Shown piece by piece: positions 25,996-33,975 of a stretch of DNA of 64,000 bases. The notes beneath the pieces were generated by a model that ran no database searches, was not told the DNA's origin, and saw only the letters and a list, made by a program, of their open reading frames with translations. The stretch spans positions 1 to 64,000 of the forward strand of contig DAMBQR010000007.1 in assembly GCA_032055545.1 (NCBI GenBank), written 5' to 3'. Position 1 is the stretch's first letter. Every line of letters begins with the position of its first letter. The position numbers were made by a program, and so were the translations under genes. The stretch comes from Pseudescherichia sp032055545. Lineage in GTDB: Bacteria > Pseudomonadota > Gammaproteobacteria > Enterobacterales > Enterobacteriaceae.

Positions 25996-26181
25996 TCAGA
26001 TAGCGGTAACGTTAACAGCCGCTGGGCCTTTCTGGCCGTCCTGAATTTCGAACTCAACGTTCTGGCCTTCAGCCAGAGTTTTGAAGCCATTACCCTGGAT
26101 TGCAGAGAAGTGTACGAACACGTCTTTGCTGCCGTCAGCAGGANNNNNNNNNNNNNNNNNNTGACCTTTAATCTTTGCCAT
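25996..26181 (-). CDS. cspC: Cold-shock-like protein CspC, interrupted by an assembly gap
   Basis: Constitutive cold-shock-domain RNA-binding protein that stabilises stress mRNAs and antagonises termination. MAKIKG at the start and [15 protein letters not shown] to AVNVTAI at the end match CspC. Eighteen N at 26144-26161 replace the segment that in E. coli is QVKWFNESKGFGFIT, which includes RNP1. About 42 bases are expected there, so the run is about 24 bases short although the frame is kept by chance. The ATG follows AAGGA. The full protein should be 69 residues. Confidence 0.93.
26144..26161. other. Assembly gap of 18 N in cspC
   Basis: The N run replaces part of the cold-shock domain. CspC homology predicts about 42 bases. 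The many near-identical csp paralogs in enterobacteria make this a likely assembly collapse point. Confidence 0.9.
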
Positions 26182-26193
26182 TTGCAAAATTCC

Positions 26194-26337
26194 TTAGAGT
26201 GTTTTCTTAGCCCGCAGGCATTGACCGAGATGAAACTGAGACATTACTGCATGAGGCACTAAATAAGGTTCGGCAGAGAAGCAGTATTCAACGACAACGT
26301 GTTTACTCGAAACTTCTATACTGATAATGCCACACAT
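26194..26337 (-). CDS. yobF: Small protein YobF
   Basis: A 47-residue protein, the same length as E. coli YobF, read directly from the minus strand: MCGIISIEVSSKHVVVEYCF at the start and CLRAKKTL at the end. MCGI, SKHV, VEY, FSAEPY and LRAKK are shared with E. coli. YobF is a heat-shock-responsive small protein of unknown function. It lies 12 bases upstream of cspC and is co-transcribed with it in E. coli. It is too short for most ORF filters. Confidence 0.9.
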   Translation of the reverse strand: MCGIISIEVSSKHVVVEYCFSAEPYLVPHAVMSQFHLGQCLRAKKTL

Positions 26338-26753
26338 AAACAGAACTGTACCTCGTTTAACCTACACCGTGTTATCACATACAACGTTAAATATGGCAAG
26401 CCATTTTTAATGATGTCTGGATCTGTCGCACAAATTCAGCGTTAATCAGAACAGCGGGTGTGCAGCTAAACTGCCACAGTAATGTGCTTCCGTCCAGCCT
26501 GAAGTTTACTATGGCTAAATAGAGCATGTAGTTAGCAATTTTTGAGCAATAGCTTGCTGAAAAATCATGAGAATGGGTGAGTGTAATTGCCTTTTTGCTA
26601 TAATCAAAAATGGATAAGTTGACCACCGAATAATTGTTGCTCAATTAGGGCATCTGATGCACCAAAATAATGAAATTTTAATGACAGTGCATCAATTTAA
26701 AGCAATAAAAACGTTTCGCTAAAAAATAATATAGTTTATATAACCCGTTCAGG
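26338..26753. promoter_or_regulatory. AT-rich gap upstream of yobF-cspC
   Basis: This 416-base stretch is markedly AT-rich. It must contain the yobF-cspC promoter. It also shows an extended -10 box TGCTATAAT on the plus strand at 26596-26604, and an eight-base inverted repeat, TGATGCAC / GTGCATCA, at 26655-26662 and 26687-26694. An 85-codon minus-strand frame starting with TTG at 26644 has no ribosome site and no recognisable homology, so I do not call it. Confidence 0.5.
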
Positions 26754-27770
26754 CTAGTCTGACGTCTGTTTAATAGACCGATCCTCGAGAGATAAATACT
26801 CGCCAATTTTCAGGATCCTGAAGTTATCCGTTCGGGTTACCGTCTCGTTTAATACCGCCGCCAGCTCCCGGGCCGGTTCGTCTACCGCTTCATCCGCCAG
26901 CTCAAAAACGCCCCAGTGGATAGGAAAAGCGAGCGGCTCCCCTAACTGCTGCCAGAGCGAAACCGCCTGCTGCGGATCCATGTGATGCACGGACATGAAC
27001 CAGCGGGGAGCATAGGCGCCTACCGGCAGTGCTGCGGCATCGGGTCTGCCAAGCCGTTCGGGAATGGTGAGCAGATCCGCCGTATAGCCGGTGTCGCCGG
27101 CAAACCAGAAGCGGTGCGTCCGGGACTCAACCATCCAACCACACCAAAGTGAGCGATCCCTGTCCCACGGCGTCCGCATGCTCCAGTGCTGAGCGGGTAC
27201 GGCAGTAAGGGTCATACCCTGAAAGGTAAAGCTCTGCCACCAGTCAAGCTCAACAACGTGGCGTACGCCGTGGCGGCGACACCAGCGGCCCAGCCCCAGC
27301 GGAACAAACAGCGTGATGGACGGGAAGCGTTTTAGCAGCGCGCGGATGGTGCGGGTATCGAGATGGTCGTAGTGGTTATGCGAAATGAGAATGGCATCCA
27401 GCGCGGGCAGATCCTCAACACGCAGGGGAGCGGGACTTTTTCGCATTGGTCCGCTAAAGCGGACCGGGGAGGCGCGGTTAAAGAAGAGCGGATCGGCCAG
27501 CATATAGCAGCCGTCCAGACGAAGCAGCATGCTGGCGTGGCCCAGCCACCAGACCCCGTCTTCGCTACCGCTTATTTCGGCACGCTGCCACCATTGCTGT
27601 TGAAAATTATCATAGCCGCCCTCGGGAGGATGCGGCAGCCCGGCGGCGCGGCGCTCTTTTTGCCAGCGCTCGACGTCACCGGGCTGATGCCCACCGGGCG
27701 TCAAATTACGAAACCCCTGGGGGGTATGGTGAGTCAGGGCCGGATCATACCAGGGATTTTTCCATGCCAT
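26754..27770 (-). CDS. Metallo-beta-lactamase-fold hydrolase, NAPE-PLD/RomA-like
   Basis: A 338-residue MBL-fold protein resembling the NAPE-PLD and RomA/UlaG-like group. The zinc ligands are visible: SHNHYDHLD (HxHxDH) near residue 137, the histidine in VPAQHWS, the aspartate in FAGDTGYT, and the late histidine in FPIHWGVF. The N-terminal NPWYDPALTHHTPQGFRNL resembles RomA-type proteins. Its substrate is unknown. The ATG follows GGGAGGTGA and lies 25 bases after yebO on the same strand. E. coli has no gene at this site, so it is an accessory insertion. Confidence 0.85.
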   Translation of the reverse strand: MAWKNPWYDPALTHHTPQGFRNLTPGGHQPGDVERWQKERRAAGLPHPPEGGYDNFQQQWWQRAEISGSEDGVWWLGHASMLLRLDGCYMLADPLFFNRASPVRFSGPMRKSPAPLRVEDLPALDAILISHNHYDHLDTRTIRALLKRFPSITLFVPLGLGRWCRRHGVRHVVELDWWQSFTFQGMTLTAVPAQHWSMRTPWDRDRSLWCGWMVESRTHRFWFAGDTGYTADLLTIPERLGRPDAAALPVGAYAPRWFMSVHHMDPQQAVSLWQQLGEPLAFPIHWGVFELADEAVDEPARELAAVLNETVTRTDNFRILKIGEYLSLEDRSIKQTSD

Positions 27771-27795
27771 CTCTCACCTCCCACTTCCACAACGT

Positions 27796-28086
27796 TTAGC
27801 GTTCAGCCACCAGGCGGATAAAATCGTCGCCGTCAGCCTGCACTTTTGCCGCCGCTTTCGCGTCCGGCTCGGCTTTCTCCGGCTCGTTAGCTTCACAAAG
27901 GCGACGCAGCAGCACGTTCTGCCGCTTTTGCTGATCCAGCAGGGCTTCAAGCAGTTCAATTTGCTCGTTAGCGCGGGAGCTGGCCCGGTTAACAAAAAAC
28001 CACAGCACCAGCCCAACGACCAGCACCACCAGGGAGATTACCAGGGACGCAAGATTGAACGCGCCCGAATTCAGTACTTCGTTCAT
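27796..28086 (-). CDS. yebO: Small membrane protein YebO
   Basis: A 96-residue protein with one N-terminal membrane helix (about residues 12-32), a predicted coiled coil (SSRANEQIELLEALLDQQKR) and a charged tail ending DDFIRLVAER. It matches E. coli YebO in length and pattern; its function is unknown. It is preceded by GAGGTGGTG and lies 74 bases downstream of mgrB, with which it is probably co-transcribed. Confidence 0.93.
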   Translation of the reverse strand: MNEVLNSGAFNLASLVISLVVLVVGLVLWFFVNRASSRANEQIELLEALLDQQKRQNVLLRRLCEANEPEKAEPDAKAAAKVQADGDDFIRLVAER

Positions 28087-28160
28087 TACACCACCTCAAT
28101 GTTGACGCGCTATCTTACCACTGGCACTAAGGAAGGGAATGATTCGACGCAAAAATGACG

Positions 28161-28304
28161 CTACCAGGGGATAAATTTATTGATAACGCAAATACCACTG
28201 TAGAACTGTACGTCCTGATCGCACATTACATTGAGCATCTGGGTCCAAAGCATCAGGCAAATTACCAGGATGGCAATCACAAGCAGCCACCGAAACTTTC
28301 TCAC
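28161..28304 (-). CDS. mgrB: PhoQ feedback inhibitor MgrB (GTG start)
   Basis: A 47-residue inner-membrane peptide that binds and inhibits the sensor kinase PhoQ; its loss causes polymyxin resistance in related species. I read VRKFRWLLVIAILVICLMLW at the start and CVINKFIPW at the end. The single helix, W20, periplasmic C28 and C39, and the terminal IPW are all present, so the gene looks functional. The start is GTG after GGAGAG, where Klebsiella and E. coli use ATG. A PhoP-like box lies upstream. Confidence 0.95.
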   Translation of the reverse strand: MRKFRWLLVIAILVICLMLWTQMLNVMCDQDVQFYSGICVINKFIPW

Positions 28305-28353
28305 TCTACTCTCCGAATCAACATTTTATGCACACAGGTTATCACCGGCTTGT

Positions 28354-28370
28354 TAAACCGAAGCTAACTG
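28354..28370 (-). promoter_or_regulatory. Candidate PhoP box of mgrB
   Basis: On the minus strand, CAGTTA, five bases, then GGTTTA. The second half is a perfect PhoP half site and the first is degenerate. A TGATAACCT -10-like element follows about 11 bases downstream, the usual PhoP geometry. PhoP control of mgrB is established in E. coli. Confidence 0.5.
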
Positions 28371-28420
28371 TAGCGCTATCTGACAGACGAGGAAACCGTT
28401 GTGAAGGGGGAACAGAGATG

Positions 28421-28443
28421 AAAACGCCGCGTCTGGCGCGGCG
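28421..28443 (-). terminator. Intrinsic terminator of kdgR
   Basis: On the minus strand ACGCCGCG and CGCGGCGT pair around a five-base loop and run into TTTT. It lies just after the kdgR stop and separates it from the mgrB promoter. Confidence 0.85.
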
Positions 28444-28450
28444 TCTGGTA

Positions 28451-29242
28451 TCAGAACGGGTAGTCGTTATAACCCATCTGCTGGGAGATCTTACGCGCTG
28501 CGGTATGCAGCATCTCCACATACTCATGCAGACGCTCTTCAGAGAAGCGCAGCGTCGGGAAGGAGATGCTCAGACCCGCGATGACAACGCCAAAACGGTC
28601 AAAGACCGGCACGCCGATGCAGCGCAGCCCCTCTTCCTGCTCTTCGTTATCTTCACCGTAGCCCTGTTCGCGGACGGTATCCAGTACCGGCAGCAGTTCG
28701 TCGGTAGTAGTGATAGTGCGGTCGGTGCTGCGCTTGTACTCAACGCCTTCGAGGATCTGCTTCACTTCCTCACGATCGCGCCAGGCCAGCAGCACTTTAC
28801 CAATGGCGGTGCTGTAGAGCGGGTTGCGGCGGCCGATACGGGAGTACATGCGCAGGTTGTACATGGAGTCGATTTTATGGATGTAGACAATGCTGTCCTC
28901 ATCCAGCGCTCCGAGGTGCACCGTCTCTTTGGTCAGGCGCGATAGCTCACGCATCTGGATATCGGCGCTGCGAATCAAATCCACGTTTTGCAGTGCTCGC
29001 GCGCCCAGCTCAAAGAGCTTCAGCGTCAGGGAGTACTTCTCTGATTCCCCCTCCTGAGCAACGTAGCCAAGGGATTTCATCGTCTGCAAAAAGCGGTAGA
29101 CGGTGCTTTTTGACATCATCACACGCTGCGACAGTTCAGTAATGCCAATTTCCCGCTCTTCCCCGAGCGCCTGCAGAATGCCAAAGACCTTCAATACTGA
29201 AGAGACAGAATCTGGCTGCTTGTCCAAATCTGCGATTGCCAT
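28451..29242 (-). CDS. kdgR: IclR-family repressor KdgR
   Basis: Transcriptional repressor of 2-keto-3-deoxygluconate and pectin/hexuronate catabolism genes. The 263-residue protein has the N-terminal helix-turn-helix (GITELSQRVMMSKSTVYRFL, about residues 38-57) and the C-terminal IclR effector domain (VHLGALDEDSIVYIHKIDS, LRCIGVPVFDRFG). The length equals that of E. coli KdgR. It is divergent from yebQ, and known KdgR targets include eda, also in this window. Confidence 0.96.
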   Translation of the reverse strand: MAIADLDKQPDSVSSVLKVFGILQALGEEREIGITELSQRVMMSKSTVYRFLQTMKSLGYVAQEGESEKYSLTLKLFELGARALQNVDLIRSADIQMRELSRLTKETVHLGALDEDSIVYIHKIDSMYNLRMYSRIGRRNPLYSTAIGKVLLAWRDREEVKQILEGVEYKRSTDRTITTTDELLPVLDTVREQGYGEDNEEQEEGLRCIGVPVFDRFGVVIAGLSISFPTLRFSEERLHEYVEMLHTAARKISQQMGYNDYPF

Positions 29243-29419
29243 TAATCACCTCATCGCGAGTGTTTTATAAAATTTAGAATTGGTTTTTATTATAATTTCG
29301 CAGGGGGTCGCCTGCAATGGCAGTTTGTTAACTTCGTTACAAATCTGCGATATAAAAAGGCAGCCGGATGGGTAGAATCACTCTCACGATAATAATTTCA
29401 CTATAAACACATAATTCCC

Positions 29420-30790
29420 ATGGATAAATCATCTTCCGACGGCCTGCCGATACCGCAGCGCTACGGGGCGATACTGACCATTATCATTGGTATTGCCATG
29501 GCAGTGCTGGACGGCGTCATCACTAACGTGGCGCTGCCGACCATTGCCAGCGATCTGCATGTCTCCCCGGCCAGCTCGATCTGGGTTGTTAACGCCTACC
29601 AGATTACCATTGTTATCTCCCTGCTCTCCTTTGCATTTCTGGGGGATATGTTTGGCTATCGGCGGATTTACCAGTGCGGGCTGGCGTTTTTTACCGTTAC
29701 CTCATTTCTCTGCGCCCTCTCCGACTCGCTGACCATGCTGACGCTTGCCCGTATCGCGCAGGGTTTCGGCGGCGCGGCGCTGATGAGCGTCAATACGGCC
29801 CTGATTCGGCTGATCTATCCCCAGCGCAGCCTGGGACGCGGGATGGGTATCAACTCCTTTGTGGTGGCGGTCTCCTCGGCGGCAGGTCCCACTATCGCCG
29901 CGGCGATCCTCGCCGTGGGATCGTGGCAGTGGCTCTTTCTGATCAACGTGCCGCTGGGGATTATCTCCCTGCTGCTAGCGATGCGCTATCTGCCCGCAAA
30001 CCCACCGCGCCGTGGTACAACGCGTTTCGATCTCCCCAGCGCAGTGATGAACGCCCTCACCTTTGGCCTGCTCATCCTGGCGCTGGGCGGCTTTGCGCAG
30101 GGGCACTCCCTGACGCTTATTGCCGCTGAAGTGGTGGCGATGCTGGTCATTGGCTACGTCTTTATTCGCCGCCAGCTTGGGCTGCCCGTCCCTCTGCTGC
30201 CGGTGGATCTGCTGCGCATCCCGCTCTTTTCACTCTCTATCTGTACTTCGATCTGTTCGTTCTGCGCCCAGATGCTGGCGTTGGTCTCTCTGCCCTTCTT
30301 CTTGCAAAGCGTGCTGGGGCGTAGTGAAGTTGAGACCGGCCTGCTGCTGACGCCGTGGCCGCTGGCAACGATGGTGATGGCCCCGCTGGCAGGATATCTG
30401 ATTGAGCGAGTTCATGCCGGGCTGCTGGGTGCGGTGGGGCTGGCGGTGATGGCTATGGGACTGCTGGCGCTGGCGCTCCTGCCCGCAACGCCATCGGATA
30501 TTGATATCATCTGGCGGATGATGCTCTGTGGCGCAGGCTTCGGGCTGTTTCAGTCGCCTAATAATCACACCATTATCACCGCCGCGCCCCGGCAGCGTAG
30601 CGGTGGCGCCAGCGGTATGCTGGGCACCGCACGCCTGCTCGGTCAGAGCATCGGGGCCGCGCTGGTGGCGTTGATGTTTAATCTTTTCACCGATCACGCC
30701 ACGCACGTTGCCCTGCTGTTCGCTGCGGTATTAGCCGCCGTTGCCGCCACCGTCAGTGGACTGCGGATGACGCAGAAACCGCAGGCATAA
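29420..30790 (+). CDS. yebQ: MFS transporter YebQ
   Basis: Drug:H+ antiporter-type major facilitator, 456 residues against 457 for E. coli YebQ. It has about 14 hydrophobic segments. The DHA2-type landmarks are TNVALPTIASDLHVSPAS and WVVNAYQI near the first helices and GFGGAALMSVNTALIR around residue 115. The substrate is unknown. The ATG at 29420 follows an AT-rich promoter region shared with kdgR. It converges with htpX on a shared terminator. Confidence 0.93.
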   Translation: MDKSSSDGLPIPQRYGAILTIIIGIAMAVLDGVITNVALPTIASDLHVSPASSIWVVNAYQITIVISLLSFAFLGDMFGYRRIYQCGLAFFTVTSFLCALSDSLTMLTLARIAQGFGGAALMSVNTALIRLIYPQRSLGRGMGINSFVVAVSSAAGPTIAAAILAVGSWQWLFLINVPLGIISLLLAMRYLPANPPRRGTTRFDLPSAVMNALTFGLLILALGGFAQGHSLTLIAAEVVAMLVIGYVFIRRQLGLPVPLLPVDLLRIPLFSLSICTSICSFCAQMLALVSLPFFLQSVLGRSEVETGLLLTPWPLATMVMAPLAGYLIERVHAGLLGAVGLAVMAMGLLALALLPATPSDIDIIWRMMLCGAGFGLFQSPNNHTIITAAPRQRSGGASGMLGTARLLGQSIGAALVALMFNLFTDHATHVALLFAAVLAAVAATVSGLRMTQKPQA

Positions 30791-30817
30791 AAAAAGCGCG
30801 TCCTTAGACGCGCTTTT
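30791..30817. terminator. Bidirectional terminator between yebQ and htpX
   Basis: AAAAAGCGCGTC and GACGCGCTTTTT pair around a CTTA loop, giving U runs on both strands. Confidence 0.92.
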
Positions 30818-30832
30818 TATTTAAATCACTCG

Positions 30833-31714
30833 TTACTTCAGATACTCACCGCTGCGCAGGGCTTCGATACGCTTATCCAGCGGCGGATGGCTCATGAACA
30901 GTTCGCTCAGGGACTTAGATTTCCCATTGATGCAGAAGGCCATCATGCTGCTGGCTTCCTGCGGCTCGTAGCTGGTTTTCAGACGCTGCAGGGCAGCAAT
31001 CATCTTCTCACGTCCCACCAGCTTCGCGGAACCGGCATCGGCATGGAACTCACGATGACGAGAGAACCACATGGTAATGATGCTCGCCAGAATACCAAAC
31101 ACCAGCTCCAGCACCATCGACACGGCAAAGTAGATCAGCGGATTACCGTTGCTCTCTTCGCCCTCGTCGCGGTTGCCGCCCATAAAGCCGGCAGCGATCT
31201 GCGCCAGAATACGCGAGATAAAGATAACAAAGGTGTTCACCACGCCCTGGATCAGGGTCATGGTCACCATGTCGCCGTTCGCGATGTGGCTGATCTCATG
31301 AGCAATAACCGCTTCGGCTTCGTCACGGCTCATGTTCTGTAACAGGCCGGTACTGACCGCTACCAGCGACGCATCACGGCGCGCACCGGTGGCGAAGGCG
31401 TTAATGTCCGGGGCGTGATAGATAGCAACCTGCGGCATCGCGATGCCCGCCTGCTGCGACTGCTGCGCCACGGTGTTCATCAGCCAGCGCTCCATATCGT
31501 TGCGCGGCTGCTCAATGACTTCACCCCCAACCGACTTCAGCGCCATCCATTTCGACATCAACAGCGAAACGAACGAGCCGCCAAAACCAAACAGCAGTGC
31601 CATGATCAGCAAGCCCTGAACGCTGCTCGACTGAATACCCGTCAGGCTGAGTACCAGCCCGAAGACCAGCATGACCGCCAGGTTCGTTAACAGGAAGAGC
31701 GCGATCCGCATCAT
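30833..31714 (-). CDS. htpX: Membrane zinc metalloprotease HtpX
   Basis: Heat-shock and Cpx-induced inner-membrane M48 protease acting with FtsH in membrane protein quality control. It is 293 residues, the family length. It has two N-terminal helices, the zinc motif HEISH (in AEAVIAHEISHIANGD) near residue 140, two further hydrophobic segments, and the third ligand region HREFHADAGSAKL. The C-terminus reads SHPPLDKRIEAL as in E. coli. Confidence 0.97.
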   Translation of the reverse strand: MMRIALFLLTNLAVMLVFGLVLSLTGIQSSSVQGLLIMALLFGFGGSFVSLLMSKWMALKSVGGEVIEQPRNDMERWLMNTVAQQSQQAGIAMPQVAIYHAPDINAFATGARRDASLVAVSTGLLQNMSRDEAEAVIAHEISHIANGDMVTMTLIQGVVNTFVIFISRILAQIAAGFMGGNRDEGEESNGNPLIYFAVSMVLELVFGILASIITMWFSRHREFHADAGSAKLVGREKMIAALQRLKTSYEPQEASSMMAFCINGKSKSLSELFMSHPPLDKRIEALRSGEYLK

Positions 31715-31870
31715 AATTTTCTTTTAACCTCAACTTAACAAAACGCACTATGCGACTACCCACATCGTATGGGTATATTGACTATTTTCAAGCATAACCC
31801 GCGCGTAAGTTACCAGAAAGACACAACTTTACATTCAGACGCGGCAGGCTTACGCCGCGATACGCTTGTT

Positions 31871-31903
31871 AAAAAAAACAGGCACAATCTCTTGTGCCTG
31901 TTG
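31871..31903 (-). terminator. Intrinsic terminator of prc
   Basis: On the minus strand ACAGGCACAA pairs with TTGTGCCTGT and is followed by an uninterrupted run of T. It begins within a few bases of the prc stop. Confidence 0.92.
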
Positions 31904-31907
31904 CGGT

Positions 31908-33956
31908 TTACTGTGCCTTAGCGGACTGCGCTGGCGGGCTATCTTTTTCGATATGCGCCAGGTCAAGAGCGATATGCACCGTCTCATCGAGATAGGGATC
32001 TGGCTCCTGGTAATCCTTCGGCAGATCGTCCAGCTTCTTCAACGCCGGCTTGCCTTCGCGTTTAAAGCGATCGTTCAGACGGGCCAGGCGAATCGCATCA
32101 TCCTCGGCATTCTCTTTCTCACGCTGGGCAAGATTGAGCGAGATCTGATTCCGCTTATCCTTCAGCGCATTGAAGCGCGCTATATCCTTCAGGATGTACT
32201 GGAACTCCGGATCGTTGGCGATACGATCGTCATGCTCCTTAAGCAGCTGCGGCCCAAGCGGCGTCAGATCGCCCGACTTCACGAAGGTCGCGGCGTTGAT
32301 GCTATCCCACGGCAGCGCGTTATCTTCAAACTTCTCACCGGTTTCGGTCTCTTCATTGCCGGTCGGCATGATGATATCCGGCGTCACGCCCTTACGCTGC
32401 GTGCTGCCGCCGTTAACACGGTAGAACTTCTGAATGGTGTACTGCACCGATCCCAGCGCTGGCCACTCTGGACGCAGCATCTGATCGTAGATGCGGTTCA
32501 GGGAGCGATACTGCTGCACCGTGCCTTTACCAAAGGTCGGCTCGCCGACGATCAGCGCCCGGCCATAGTCCTGCATCGCGGCAGCGAAGATCTCTGACGC
32601 CGAGGCGCTAAAGCGATCAACCAGCACCACCAGCGGGCCTTTGTAGTAGACGACGCCGTCGGTATCGCTGTCTTCGCGCACCTTGCCGTTGTTATCACGC
32701 ACCTGCACCACCGGGCCGGACGGAATAAACAGGCCCGAGAGCGAGACCGCCTCGGTCAGCGCCCCACCGCCGTTGGTACGCAGGTCGATAATCACGCTGC
32801 TGACGTGCTGTTTCTCAAGCTTCTGCAGCTGCACCTTAACGTCATCCGTCAGGCCCACGTAGAAGCCAGGAATATCCAGCACGCCCACCTTCTCTTTACC
32901 GACGGTTTTCACCGTCATCTTCACGGCGCGATCTTCAAGGCGGATCCGCTCACGGGTCAGGGTCAGGATACGGGTCTTGGTCCCTTTACCGGCCGGCAGG
33001 ATCTCAAGGCGCACCTTGCTTCCTTTCGGACCTTTGATCAGAGCTACAACGTCGTCAAGACGCCAGCCGATCACATCAACCATATTTTGACCCGGTTGAC
33101 CGACGCCAACGATACGATCGCCAACGCTTATCGCTTTGCTCTTCGCTGCCGGACCGCCTGCCACCATGGAGTTGATCACGGTGTAGTCATCGTCCATCTG
33201 CAGCACCGCGCCGATCCCCTCAAGAGAGAGACTCATCTCGGTGTTAAACTGCTCAGTATTACGCGGCGAGAGGTAGTTGGTGTGCGGATCGATCTCGTGG
33301 GCAAAAGCGGTCATCGCCAGGGAGAAGACATCTTCGCTGTTGGTTTGCGCCAGACGGCGAATCGCGAACTTATAGCGGCGGGTCAGCGTTTCGCGGATCT
33401 CTTTCTCGTCCTTACCGGTCAGCTTCAGGCTCAGCTCATCGAACTTCACCTTCGCATCCCACTGGGCGTTCATCTCCGCTTCGTCTTTCGGCCACGGCGC
33501 TTTGCTGCGGTCAACGTTAAAGGTGTCGTTGCCGGTGAAATCCATCGGCCGCTCAAGCACCTTTAGCGCGTATTGGTAGCGTTCAAACCGGCGCTGCTGC
33601 GCCAGGTTGTAAAGCGCATAAAAGACGTCGAGTTTGCCGGTGCGTAGCTCATCACCGAGCACGCTCCGCTTCGGCATAAACTTCTCAACGTCGCTGGCCA
33701 GCAGCACGTTATGGCTGTAGTCCAGCAAATTCAGGTAGCGATCAAAAATCTTGCCCGAAAACGCCTGATCGAGATCGAACTGGCGATAGTGGGAACGAGT
33801 GAAGCGCGACGTTACGCGCTCACTGACCGTTGCATGCTGGGTCTCTTCCTTTAGCACCGGGATCTGATCGGCACGCGTAATATCTTCAACGGCAAAGGCC
33901 TGCCCTGCAATCAGGAACAGGCCAGCCAACGCGGTGCGCTTAAACAAAGTGTTCAT
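31908..33956 (-). CDS. prc: Tail-specific periplasmic protease Prc
   Basis: Periplasmic C-terminal processing protease that degrades SsrA-tagged proteins and, with NlpI, MepS, and processes FtsI. The 682-residue protein starts MNTLFKRTALAGLFLIAGQA, a signal peptide ending at AFA. The PDZ domain (about residues 220-320) contains SLEGIGAVLQMDDD. The catalytic serine is in DRFSASASEIF and the lysine in GEPTFGKGTVQQY. The upstream in-frame extension to 34004 lacks family match. proQ ends 19 bases upstream, so proQ-prc is one transcript. Confidence 0.97.
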   Translation of the reverse strand: MNTLFKRTALAGLFLIAGQAFAVEDITRADQIPVLKEETQHATVSERVTSRFTRSHYRQFDLDQAFSGKIFDRYLNLLDYSHNVLLASDVEKFMPKRSVLGDELRTGKLDVFYALYNLAQQRRFERYQYALKVLERPMDFTGNDTFNVDRSKAPWPKDEAEMNAQWDAKVKFDELSLKLTGKDEKEIRETLTRRYKFAIRRLAQTNSEDVFSLAMTAFAHEIDPHTNYLSPRNTEQFNTEMSLSLEGIGAVLQMDDDYTVINSMVAGGPAAKSKAISVGDRIVGVGQPGQNMVDVIGWRLDDVVALIKGPKGSKVRLEILPAGKGTKTRILTLTRERIRLEDRAVKMTVKTVGKEKVGVLDIPGFYVGLTDDVKVQLQKLEKQHVSSVIIDLRTNGGGALTEAVSLSGLFIPSGPVVQVRDNNGKVREDSDTDGVVYYKGPLVVLVDRFSASASEIFAAAMQDYGRALIVGEPTFGKGTVQQYRSLNRIYDQMLRPEWPALGSVQYTIQKFYRVNGGSTQRKGVTPDIIMPTGNEETETGEKFEDNALPWDSINAATFVKSGDLTPLGPQLLKEHDDRIANDPEFQYILKDIARFNALKDKRNQISLNLAQREKENAEDDAIRLARLNDRFKREGKPALKKLDDLPKDYQEPDPYLDETVHIALDLAHIEKDSPPAQSAKAQ

Positions 33957-33975
33957 GCCAGGCTTGGCCTCCGTT

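Noticed and set aside
26387..26644. Minus-strand 85-codon frame upstream of yobF
   Set aside because: It starts at TTG with no ribosome site, has no recognisable homology, and lies in an AT-rich control region.
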